From Candidatus Cloacimonadota bacterium (GTDB taxonomy: Bacteria; Muiribacteriota; UBA6191; JACPRK01): 10,657 nt of DNA. The DNA lies in assembly GCA_021772705.1 (NCBI GenBank), contig JAJFLN010000156.1:1-10657 (forward strand), given 5' to 3'. Of this stretch, positions 1 through 5,923 are shown in pieces. The notes below the pieces were generated by a model. That model was not told the DNA's origin and searched no databases. It saw only the letters and a program-made list of their open reading frames with translations. A program made the translations under genes and the position numbers. How positions within the stretch are numbered: position 1 is the first letter of the stretch; every line of letters begins with the position of its first letter.

Positions 1-1
1 C

Positions 2-2059
2 AGCCTTCCCGAGACCGTCCAGCGGACCCACCATTACGCGATCGTCGACGAGGTGGACTCCATCCTCATCGACGAGGCCAGGACTCCCCTCATCATCAGC
101 GGACCCGCCGAGAAGTCCGCCGCCGAGTACCTGCGTTTCGCCGGCATCGCCAAGCGAATGAAGAAGGAGCAGGACTACACCGTCGACCAGAAGGGCCACA
201 CGGTGATCATCACCGATGAGGGCGTGGCATCGGCGGAGAAGCTGGCCAGCGTCGGCAACATCTACGACCCCCAGAACATGCACTTGGTCCACTATCTGTT
301 GGCGGCTCTCAAGGCCAAGGAGCTCTACAAGCTGGACCGGGAGTACGTCATCACCAACGGCGAGATCGTCATCGTCGACGAGCACACGGGACGCTTGATG
401 CCAGGACGCCGATGGTCCGATGGCATCCACCAGTCCGTCGAGGCCAAGGAGGGCGTGGAGATCCAGCGAGAGAACCAGACCCTCGCCACCATCACCTTTC
501 AGAACTACTTCCGCCTCTTCGACAAGCTCGCCGGAATGACGGGCACCGCCAAGACCGAAGAACGAGAGTTCGCCGACATCTACAAGCTGGAAGTCGTGGT
601 TGTTCCCACAAACCGGCCCATGATTCGCGACGACCGGGCCGACATCGTCTACCGGACGGAGAAGGAAAAGATCGAGGCCATCATCGACGAGATCTGCGAG
701 CGTCACGAGTCCGGACAGCCGATCCTGGTAGGCACCCGTTCCATTGACAAGTCAGAAGAGCTGGCTTCCGCACTCAAGCGCCGAGGCGTGAAATGCAACG
801 TTCTGAATGCCAAGCACCATGCCAGGGAAGCCGAGATCGTCTCCCAGTCGGGCCGCTTCCGGCAGGTAACCATCGCCACCAACATGGCTGGCCGCGGAAC
901 TGACATCGTCCTGGGCGGTAACCCCGAGTTCCTGGCAGCCGCCAAGGTGGACGGCGACATCGAACACGCCGACTACCAGAAGCACCTGGAGGAGTTTGAC
1001 AAGTCCTGTTCCGCCGAACGGGAGAACGTCAGGACTGCCGGCGGTCTCTGCATCATGGGTACGGAGCGGCACGACTCTCGACGAATCGACGACCAGCTCC
1101 GAGGCCGGTCAGGCCGCCAGGGCGACCCGGGCATGAGCCAGTTCTACCTCTCCATGGAGGACGAGTTGATGCGGCTCTTCGGAGGTCCCAACATCCGGAG
1201 CCTCATGGACAGGCTCGGCTGGGAGGACGGCGAACCCCTGGAGCACCGGATGATATCCAGCGCCATCGAGCGGGCCCAGAAACGCGTCGAAGGTCATCAC
1301 TACAGCATCCGCAAGCAGGTCCTGAAGTACGACGATGTGATGAACGATCAGCGCAACACCATCTACAAGGAGCGGCAAGAGGCCTTGCGGCAGGACAGCG
1401 TCCACGAAGAAGTCCTCTCCATGGTCAATGAGGTCGCCGCCAATATCTCCCTGCTCCACCTCTCCCCTGAGATCCCCCGCCACGACTGGAACTGGGAAGA
1501 GCTGGCAAACCACTGCCAGAGCGTTTACGGCACCGTTCCGGACGTGGGCAAGTTCGAGTCCGAGGACTTCGATTTCGAGGACGTCGTTTCCTCCCTGCAG
1601 GCCCAGTTCAGAGCGGCTTACGACAAACGGGTCGAGACCCTCGGCAAGGACCAGATGAAGTATTTGGAGAAGATGATTCTCCTCCAGATCGTCGATGAAC
1701 AGTGGAAGGACCACCTCTACGCGATGGACGGTATCCAGGAGGGTATCCACCTCAAGGGATACGCTGGCAAGGACCCCCTGGTGGAGTACAAGATCGTCGC
1801 TCGCGATACCTTCAACGAGATGATGGGGACCATCAAGGAGAAGGTCGTCATGTTCCTCTTCCGCCTCCAGGTCGAGGACCCGGCGGCCTTGAAACAGGCC
1901 GAGGCTCCCAGGCAGAAGGAACTCCATTACGGCGGACCGACGCCGGAGGCCGAGATCAAGCGAAAGCCGGTCAAGGGGACCCGCAAACCCGGTCGCAACG
2001 ACCCCTGCAACTGTGGCAGCGGTCTCAAGTACAAGAAGTGTCACGGAGCTGTCGGTTAA
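2..2059 (+). CDS. secA: Preprotein translocase ATPase SecA, 5'-truncated by window edge
   Basis: SecA is the ATP-driven motor that pushes unfolded preproteins through SecYEG at the inner membrane. The reading frame is open from base 2, so 685 residues are visible; by comparison with E. coli SecA about 190 N-terminal residues, including Walker A, lie outside the window. The DEVD box (motif II) is at window residues 16-19, followed by SILIDEARTPLIISGP. The preprotein-binding region is followed by VDEHTGR and GRRWSDG, then the second helicase half with NMAGRGTDIVLGG (from residue 294) and the arginine-finger block RGRSGRQGD (bases 1100-1126). The helical scaffold/wing domain follows. The C-terminus carries an intact SEC-C zinc motif CxCx8CH (C669, C671, C680, H681), the site known to bind SecB and ribosomes in other species. 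The GTG at 53 is an internal Val codon, not a start. prfB follows after 43 bases. The identification is essentially certain. Confidence 0.98.
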   Translation, partial: SLPETVQRTHHYAIVDEVDSILIDEARTPLIISGPAEKSAAEYLRFAGIAKRMKKEQDYTVDQKGHTVIITDEGVASAEKLASVGNIYDPQNMHLVHYLLAALKAKELYKLDREYVITNGEIVIVDEHTGRLMPGRRWSDGIHQSVEAKEGVEIQRENQTLATITFQNYFRLFDKLAGMTGTAKTEEREFADIYKLEVVVVPTNRPMIRDDRADIVYRTEKEKIEAIIDEICERHESGQPILVGTRSIDKSEELASALKRRGVKCNVLNAKHHAREAEIVSQSGRFRQVTIATNMAGRGTDIVLGGNPEFLAAAKVDGDIEHADYQKHLEEFDKSCSAERENVRTAGGLCIMGTERHDSRRIDDQLRGRSGRQGDPGMSQFYLSMEDELMRLFGGPNIRSLMDRLGWEDGEPLEHRMISSAIERAQKRVEGHHYSIRKQVLKYDDVMNDQRNTIYKERQEALRQDSVHEEVLSMVNEVAANISLLHLSPEIPRHDWNWEELANHCQSVYGTVPDVGKFESEDFDFEDVVSSLQAQFRAAYDKRVETLGKDQMKYLEKMILLQIVDEQWKDHLYAMDGIQEGIHLKGYAGKDPLVEYKIVARDTFNEMMGTIKEKVVMFLFRLQVEDPAALKQAEAPRQKELHYGGPTPEAEIKRKPVKGTRKPGRNDPCNCGSGLKYKKCHGAVG

Positions 2060-2102
2060 GCAACTGGCGATTCCCCAGACTCGGACCTGGCCCCACACGA
2101 TC

Positions 2103-3216
2103 ATGCAGCAAGACGAACTGACCCAGCACATCGAAGAACTCCGGCCCCGTATTGACACACTACGGGGCTACCTTTGACCCTCGCCGGCTCGAGGGTGAGA
2201 TCACCGCGCTGGAGGAGAAGCTCGCAGTTCCGGACATCTGGTCAAATCAGGCTGAGGCGACGAGGCTCTCGTCGGATCTCAAGCTCCGGAAGAACCAGTC
2301 CGCTCAGATAGCCAAGATCCAGACTCAGTTCGACGACCTGACCACCCTGCTGGAGCTCTATGGCGAAAGCGAAGATCAGGAGCTTCTGGATGAAGCTGGC
2401 GGAACCGTCGTGGACCTTACCGAGCTGGTCGACAAAGCCGAGGGCCAGGTCTTCCTGAACGAAAAGTACGATCCCCGAAACGCCATCCTCTCCATCCATC
2501 CCGGCGCCGGCGGAACCGAGTCCTGCGACTGGGCCCAGATGCTGATGCGGATGTTTGTCCGGTGGGCCGAAGGCGAGGAGTTCGACGTCGACATCATCGA
2601 CTCCATTCCCGGGGATGTCGCCGGCATCAAGAGCGCCACGCTCATGATCAAGGGACCCTTTGCTTATGGAATGCTCAAGGGCGAGCGAGGCGTTCACCGT
2701 CTCGTACGGATCAGCCCCTTCGACTCAGCGGCTCGCCGTCACACGTCCTTCGTCTCCGTCGACGTGATGCCCGAGGTGGAGGAGGAGGTGGAGATCGAGA
2801 TCAATCCTGCCGACCTGAGGATCGACGTATACAGATCCGGAGGACCAGGAGGGCAGGGGGTCAACACCACGGACTCCGCCGTCCGGATCACCCACCTGCC
2901 CACCAACATCGTCGTCACTTGCCAGAACGAGCGCTCCCAGACATCCAACAAGCTGACGGCCATGCGGGTCCTCAAGTCTCGCATGCTCCGGGAGGAGATG
3001 CGAAAGCAGGAAGAAGAGATGGCCAAGCAGCGCGGTCTGAAGAAGGACATCGCCTGGGGCAGCCAGATCCGGTCCTACGTGATGCAGCCTTACCAGATGA
3101 TCAAGGACCACCGCACGAACCTGGAGAAGGCCCAGGTCGAGCGTGTGATGGATGGGGAGATCGGCGAGTTCATCCGCGCCTATCTCAAGTGGGCCGCCCA
3201 GGACAAGCTGACCTGA
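2103..3216 (+). CDS. prfB: Peptide chain release factor 2 (RF2), with programmed +1 frameshift
   Basis: RF2 ends translation at UGA and UAA by reading the stop codon and triggering peptidyl-tRNA hydrolysis. The true start is ATG 2103: 24 codons (MQQDELTQ...DTLRGYL) run to an in-frame TGA at 2175-2177. After a +1 shift the ribosome continues with GAC at 2176 (DPRRLEGEI...), giving join(2103..2174, 2176..3216) and 370 residues, against 365 in E. coli. The stop-codon recognition tripeptide is SPF (residues 204-206), diagnostic of RF2 rather than RF1. The catalytic GGQ is at 249-251 within GGPGGQGVN; the usual following His is Gly here. The C-terminal WGSQIRSYV block is typical of RF2. No strong Shine-Dalgarno precedes 2103, so translation may be coupled to secA 43 bases upstream. 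The TTG at 2152, which opens the shifted frame, is not the start. Confidence 0.96.
2163..2178 (+). promoter_or_regulatory. RF2 autoregulatory +1 frameshift site
   Basis: The sequence CGGGGCTACCTTTGAC matches the classical prfB recoding site. It has the slippery CTT codon (2172-2174), an in-frame TGA stop (2175-2177) followed by C (a weak termination context), and a G-rich internal Shine-Dalgarno-like stretch (CGGGG, 2163-2167) at the same spacing as AGGGGG in E. coli. In the known mechanism, low RF2 lets the ribosome pause at UGA and slip to UUU, so RF2 controls its own synthesis. The residues encoded before the stop (LRGYL) and after it (D) are the same as in E. coli. The internal SD is weaker than the E. 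coli one. Confidence 0.95.
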
Positions 3217-3224
3217 TCCCCTCG

Positions 3225-3250
3225 GGAGCGTGCCAAGCAAGGGGGGCTCC
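3225..3250 (+). terminator. Possible weak stem-loop after prfB
   Basis: GGAGC (3225-3229) can pair with GCTCC (3246-3250) nine bases after the prfB stop, followed by ATTTCT. The stem is only 5 bp, the loop 16 bases and the T-tract poor. This is at most a weak intrinsic terminator, and could be chance in GC-rich DNA. Confidence 0.2.
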
Positions 3251-3256
3251 ATTTCT

Positions 3257-3534
3257 GGGTATCACGGAGGCCACTGAGCACACGGAGTGCACAGAGGTTT
3301 TTGAGGTCAAACGATGAGGTGCCGCGGCTCGGAGCGCACGGGGTAGGAGCTTGCTCCAGCGCAAGATCACGAGAAAGCTGCACTCGGTGCTGTGTCGAGT
3401 GGGCTGCCACGGCTCCGATTCCTTGGTCCGGCGAATCGGACCGATTCCTGGCCAAGCGGCCCGACACTTCGATTGCGAACTCCTCCAAACGAACCTCTGT
3501 GTGCTCCGTGAACTCTGAGATCTCCGTGTAACCC
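3257..3534. repeat. 278-bp dispersed-repeat element with 43-bp inverted ends (CACGGAG/CACAGAGGTT type)
   Basis: The left end (3257-3299) and the reverse complement of the right end (3492-3534) agree at 33 of 43 positions without gaps. The shared blocks are GGGT, then CACGGAG twice with an 18-base period (3263 and 3281 on the left; CTCCGTG at 3504 and 3522 on the right), then CACAGAGGTT. The blocks are conserved and the 11 bases between the two CACGGAG copies are not. Sequences of this kind are known to recur in many bacterial genomes and to generate spurious TEHTEVTE-like ORFs on one strand; both strands here give such ORFs, and none looks like a real protein. The interior (3300-3491) contains several short hairpins: GGAGC-TT-GCTCC at 3346-3357, CACTCG/CGAGTG at 3381-3401, and GGTCCG/CGGACC at 3425-3442. 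No transposase is present, so if mobile it is non-autonomous. The limits are those of the inverted match; no clean target duplication is visible. Confidence 0.7.
3341..3363 (+). repeat. REP-like hairpin motif GTAGGAGCTTGCTCC
   Basis: Inside the larger element, GTAGGAGCTTGCTCCAGCGC contains a perfect 5-bp stem (GGAGC/GCTCC, 3346-3357) with a TT loop. It resembles the GTAGGAGC...GCTTGC core of REP palindromes that are mobilised by RAYT (TnpA_REP) enzymes in pseudomonads and other bacteria. The similarity is by eye and short, and no second copy lies in the window. Confidence 0.35.
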
Positions 3535-3561
3535 CCCATGTCATCGCAATTCAAGTCACCC

Positions 3562-3589
3562 CCCTTCGACCAGCTCAGGGTGAACGGGG
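3562..3589. repeat. Fragment of widespread CTTCGACnAGCTCAGGgTGAACGG repeat
   Basis: CTTCGACCAGCTCAGGGTG followed by AACGGGG matches a short repeat scattered through many bacterial genomes, usually seen as CTTCGACAAGCTCAGG; its reverse complement reads as the familiar spurious peptide VHPELVEG. CCCT (3562-3565) can pair with AGGG (3577-3580), so it can form a small hairpin. Only one half-unit is present, between the 278-bp element and the MITE-like palindrome. Its mode of spread is not shown by this sequence. Confidence 0.6.
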
Positions 3590-3601
3590 AGCGGCTCCAT
3601 C

Positions 3602-3611
3602 CACTCCTCGC
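3602..3611 (+). repeat. Left copy of 10-bp direct repeat (putative target-site duplication)
   Basis: CACTCCTCGC lies directly against the outer end of the palindromic element and is repeated exactly at 3729-3738. The base before it (C3601) also matches C3728, so the duplication could be counted as 10 or 11 bp. Confidence 0.75.
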
Positions 3612-3728
3612 GGGTGCATGTCACCCAGGGGGTCCCCTCCTCCGTTCGCCCCACAATGGATGCGGGCCTCCATAGTGGGGCGAACGGATCCGGAATAGGC
3701 CAGGGGACCCCCTACGGGACATGCACCC
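3612..3728. mobile_element. MITE-like 117-bp near-palindrome with terminal inverted repeats
   Basis: The two arms fold on each other almost end to end. The outer arms GGGTGCATGTC (3612-3622) and GACATGCACCC (3718-3728) match 11/11. The middle arms AGGGGGTCCCCT (3627-3638) and AGGGGACCCCCT (3702-3713) match 12/12. The inner arms 3641-3660 and 3669-3688 match 19/20 around an 8-base loop (3661-3668). The right arm carries 13 bases (3689-3701) opposite only two on the left. Perfect 10-bp direct repeats abut both ends, as expected for insertion with target duplication. There is no ORF, so any movement needs a transposase encoded elsewhere. An RNA read through it would form a long hairpin. It ends 17 bases before the -35 box of the yggS promoter, so it may affect yggS expression. 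I cannot assign it to a named family. Confidence 0.75.
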
Positions 3729-3738
3729 CACTCCTCGC
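3729..3738 (+). repeat. Right copy of 10-bp direct repeat (putative target-site duplication)
   Basis: CACTCCTCGC repeats the 3602-3611 copy without mismatch and sits directly against the outer end of the right inverted repeat. Duplications of this size are within the range known for IS1- and IS4-type transposition. Confidence 0.75.
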
Positions 3739-3745
3739 ACTGGAC

Positions 3746-3774
3746 TGGACGCCGCTTCTCAAATGCCGTAGAAT
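3746..3774 (+). promoter_or_regulatory. Putative sigma70-type promoter of yggS
   Basis: TGGACG (3746-3751, 4/6 to TTGACA) and TAGAAT (3769-3774, 5/6 to TATAAT) are separated by an ideal 17 bases. Transcription would start near 3781, giving a short leader of about 15 bases that still contains the GGAGG ribosome site (3786-3790). After 580 bases of repeat DNA, a fresh promoter is expected here. Confidence 0.55.
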
Positions 3775-3795
3775 GCCCCCTTCCCGGAGGTAGGC

Positions 3796-4512
3796 ATGTC
3801 CCAGGTAGCCCACAATCTGCAGAGGCTCCACGCCGAATTCGAACGTCTGCGTGGTCCCGGCTGGAAGCAGGATCTGACCCTGCTTGCCGTGTCCAAACAC
3901 GCCTCCGTCGAGGCCATTCGCCAGGCCCATGCCGCGGGGCAGCGTGACTTCGGAGAGAATCGGGTCCAGGAGTTGGTTCGCAAGCAGGCCGAGCTCTCGG
4001 ATCTGGATATTCGATGGCACTTCATCGGCCATCTGCAGTCCAACAAGGTCCGGCAGATCGTGGGGGCCGTGGAGATGGTCCACTCCCTCGATTCGCCCCG
4101 CCTGGCGGAGGTCATTTGGCGACGGTGCGAGGCCCTGAACAGCACCTGTCGAGTCCTGATCGAGGTGAAGACCGCCGATGACGTGTCCAAGACAGGTGTC
4201 TCCGTCGCCGACTGCCCAGATCTGGTGAGGGAGGTTCTGGAGATGGACCGCCTCGTACTCGACGGTCTCATGACAATGGGTCCCAGGAAGGGCGGACTCG
4301 AAGGTGCTCGGAGCAGCTTCCGTAGATTGAAGGAGCTGCACAACCAGTTGAGGAGCACGCCCGGACTCGGATACCGGGGCACAATCTGCTCCATGGGAAT
4401 GTCTCAGGACTATGAGGCCGCCCTGGGCGAGGGGAGCGAGCTGGTGCGAATCGGCACAGGGATATTCGGCTCCCCCTCCCGTGACAGTTCCACATCCACA
4501 ACAGTAGATTGA
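3796..4512 (+). CDS. yggS: YggS/PLPBP family pyridoxal phosphate homeostasis protein
   Basis: This 238-residue protein belongs to the YggS/PROSC (PLPBP) family: single-domain TIM-barrel proteins resembling the N-terminal domain of alanine racemase, which bind PLP without known enzymatic activity and keep free PLP and amino-acid pools in balance. The PLP lysine is K34 in LLAVSKHAS, equivalent to K36 of E. coli YggS. Other family signatures are FGENRVQE (52-59), WHFIGHLQSNK (74-84), the SMGMSQD block that binds the cofactor phosphate, and IGTGIFG near the end. The length is normal, with a short Ser/Thr-rich tail. The start ATG has a GGAGG site five bases upstream. In many genomes proC follows; here yggT follows directly after 40 bases. 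Confidence 0.95.
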   Translation: MSQVAHNLQRLHAEFERLRGPGWKQDLTLLAVSKHASVEAIRQAHAAGQRDFGENRVQELVRKQAELSDLDIRWHFIGHLQSNKVRQIVGAVEMVHSLDSPRLAEVIWRRCEALNSTCRVLIEVKTADDVSKTGVSVADCPDLVREVLEMDRLVLDGLMTMGPRKGGLEGARSSFRRLKELHNQLRSTPGLGYRGTICSMGMSQDYEAALGEGSELVRIGTGIFGSPSRDSSTSTTVD

Positions 4513-4552
4513 TCATGAGCGAGGGCCTGGCTCTCCTCGGAGGTGAAGACTG

Positions 4553-4822
4553 ATGTATCCCCCCAATGGCAGTTCTGGATTGCTCGGACTCATCGACGGC
4601 GGCTTCCGCCTCTACCAGATGGTTCTCCTGGTCCGGATTCTCTGTTCCTGGTTTCCCATCGATCGCCGTTCCCAGTGGTACTCCTACCTGTACCGCGCCA
4701 CGGAGCCCTTCCTGGCTCCCTTCCGGCAGATCCTGCCCCCGGCGAGCGGCATCGACTTCTCGCCCATCGCCGCGTTCTTCGCCCTCGATATCCTCAGGAT
4801 GATGATTTTCCGCGTCCTCTGA
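4553..4822 (+). CDS. yggT: YggT family small integral membrane protein
   Basis: This 89-residue protein holds a single YggT domain; E. coli YggT has two copies and many other bacteria have one. Two hydrophobic segments are visible, about residues 10-34 (LYQMVLLVRILCSWF, with the family's VRILCSW.P motif) and about 68-89 (SPIAAFFALDILRMMIF). They are joined by the conserved loop TEPFLAPFRQILPP and by GIDFSP. The family is inner-membrane and linked in the literature to osmotic tolerance and cell-envelope or division functions; the exact role is not settled. The start has a very strong Shine-Dalgarno (GGAGGTGA, 4539-4546) six bases upstream. Its neighbours yggS, divIVA and yggU form the conserved company of this gene. 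Confidence 0.92.
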   Translation: MYPPNGSSGLLGLIDGGFRLYQMVLLVRILCSWFPIDRRSQWYSYLYRATEPFLAPFRQILPPASGIDFSPIAAFFALDILRMMIFRVL

Positions 4823-4880
4823 GCGCTGCTGGCCGGCCATCTCCATCCCTGTAGACGGGAGAAGTCATGGATATCCGTCA

Positions 4881-4911
4881 TTGACGCGGACCTCCCTGAT
4901 CCAGGTATCAT
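4881..4911 (+). promoter_or_regulatory. Possible promoter ahead of divIVA
   Basis: TTGACG (4881-4886, 5/6) and TATCAT (4906-4911, 5/6) are both close to the sigma70 consensus, but the spacer is 19 bases, longer than ideal. Just downstream, CAATC (4915-4919) and GATTG (4926-4930) can pair in a small hairpin in the leader. The 144-base gap between yggT and divIVA makes a separate promoter plausible. Confidence 0.35.
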
Positions 4912-4966
4912 CGACAATCACGGTCGATTGAGGGCATGACTTGTCACATCCGGCCGCCCACTCGCC

Positions 4967-5467
4967 ATGGCAGGCATCCGCATCACACCGCTGGACATCC
5001 AGCAGCGAACTTTCAAGCGCAAGAAGCTCGGGGGGCTCGATGAAGCCGATGTCAGCGAGTTCCTGAAACGGGTCGCTCACGACTACGAGTTGATCTACGC
5101 CGAGAATCGGAATCAGAAAGATCAGCTCCAGGCGCTCAGGGCTCAGCTCAAGGAGTATCACCAGAAGGAGAAGACCCTGGCCCAGACGCTTCTCTCCTTG
5201 CAGAAGACCCAGGGTGAGATGCGGGCCAGCGCCGAGCGCGAAGCTGAGCTCGTGCTGAAGAGCGCAGAGATGGACGCCGATCGGATTGTCCAGGACGCCC
5301 GCAACGAGGTTCGCCTCCTAACGGAAGAGAGCCGTCAGCTGAAGAAGCTGAAGCGAAAGCTCAAGCTCGACCTGAAGGGTGTCCTCGACGGGTACTATGA
5401 TCTGCTCAAGGATGAGGGAAAGCAGGAATTGAGTCCGTCTCCGGCTCCCAAGGCCGGCAGCGCTTGA
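4967..5467 (+). CDS. divIVA: DivIVA domain coiled-coil protein
   Basis: DivIVA proteins bind negatively curved membrane and recruit partners for division-site choice or polar growth. This 166-residue protein begins with the characteristic N-terminal domain: ITPLDIQ (6-12), then F16 and basic residues (KRKK, 17-20), which correspond to the membrane-contacting tip, then GGLDEADVSEFLKRV (22-36), equivalent to the G-x-D-x-x-E-V-x-x-F-L signature. From about residue 35 to 145 it is heptad-rich and highly charged, predicted as coiled coil with a likely break around 75-80. The tail is short and Ser/Pro/Ala-rich. Members outside Firmicutes and Actinobacteria are common next to yggT in deltaproteobacteria-like genomes, but their role is little studied. 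No clear Shine-Dalgarno precedes ATG 4967, so translation initiation may be weak. Its TGA overlaps the proposed TTG start of yggU. Confidence 0.9.
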   Translation: MAGIRITPLDIQQRTFKRKKLGGLDEADVSEFLKRVAHDYELIYAENRNQKDQLQALRAQLKEYHQKEKTLAQTLLSLQKTQGEMRASAEREAELVLKSAEMDADRIVQDARNEVRLLTEESRQLKKLKRKLKLDLKGVLDGYYDLLKDEGKQELSPSPAPKAGSA

Positions 5468-5829
5468 GTCCCAGCCGTCCTCCCCCTCAGCCGTCAGCGC
5501 CAGACGCCACCGTTCGGTGCCCCGTCAATCTCCGAGCCTCCTCAAGGGGAGTGCTGGTGCCCGTGAAGGTCATTCCCCGGGCCCGCGAGACCGCCCTGGA
5601 AGGCGAGATCGCTGGCTCATTGAAGGTTCGCCTCGCCAACCCCCCCGTCGATGGCAAGGCCAACGCCGAGTGTATCCGGTTCGTGGCCCGGGTCTTCGGC
5701 CTCCGTCCCTCCGGCGTCGAGCTGGTCAAGGGTGCTGCCAGCAGCCGGAAAACCCTTCTGTTAACGGGAATCTCACTGGAGAATGCCGAGTCTACGCTGA
5801 TAAGATTGCTCCGACAGTCTGACCCGTGA
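5464..5829 (+). CDS. yggU: YggU/DUF167 family protein (start uncertain)
   Basis: This small protein has the DUF167 (YggU) domain, of unknown biochemical function. The signatures are VKVIPRARETALEG, then LKVRLANPPVDGKANAE, the family's most conserved block, then VELVKGAASSRKTLLL. As drawn it starts at TTG 5464, overlapping the divIVA stop (TTGA), for 121 residues; the first 29 are Pro/Ser-rich and not part of the domain. An alternative is GTG 5557, with AAGGGGA (5544-5550) six bases upstream, giving about 90 residues, closer to the 96 of E. coli YggU. The later start looks better on length and ribosome site; the overlap favours the earlier one. The family assignment is secure either way. Confidence 0.85.
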   Translation: MSPSRPPPQPSAPDATVRCPVNLRASSRGVLVPVKVIPRARETALEGEIAGSLKVRLANPPVDGKANAECIRFVARVFGLRPSGVELVKGAASSRKTLLLTGISLENAESTLIRLLRQSDP

Positions 5830-5848
5830 ACCTCGGCCCTGATCGGCC

Positions 5849-5866
5849 TCCCGGTGGCTACCGGGA
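5849..5866 (+). other. Stem-loop in the leader before the nucleoside phosphorylase gene
   Basis: TCCCGGTGGCTACCGGGA forms a perfect 7-bp GC-rich stem with a GGCT loop in the 94-base gap between yggU and the phosphorylase. It is not followed by a T-tract, so a standard intrinsic terminator is unlikely. It could act as an RNA processing or stability element. An unpaired AAGGAGG follows at 5871-5877, with no start codon at a workable distance. Confidence 0.45.
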
Positions 5867-5923
5867 CATCAAGGAGGGATCAGGAATCGGATTGCCTCTT
5901 CAGACCCCTTCAGGAGGAAACAC

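Noticed and set aside
53..2059. secA starting at GTG 53
   Set aside because: This GTG encodes the Val of the DEVD box; the frame continues upstream to the window edge with conserved SecA sequence.
1109..2158. 349-codon open frame on the minus strand
   Set aside because: It is antisense to the secA 3' half with no recognisable domain; the Leu/Val/Asp-rich pattern is the complement of SecA codons.
2152..3216. prfB starting at TTG 2152
   Set aside because: The 24 codons from ATG 2103 up to the CTT-TGA-C site match the RF2 N-terminus, so the programmed frameshift explains the gene better.
3249..3542. Imperfect flank match CCATTTC / CCATGTC as a target duplication of the 278-bp element
   Set aside because: Six of seven bases match, but the copies do not abut the inverted ends on both sides; chance is likely.
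3180..3554. Open frames of about 76-124 codons on both strands over the prfB-yggS gap
   Set aside because: They are translations of the CACGGAG repeat (TEHTEV-like stretches) and its core, not genes.
5849..5866. Intrinsic terminator between yggU and the phosphorylase gene
   Set aside because: The stem is strong but is followed by ACATCAAGG with no T-tract.
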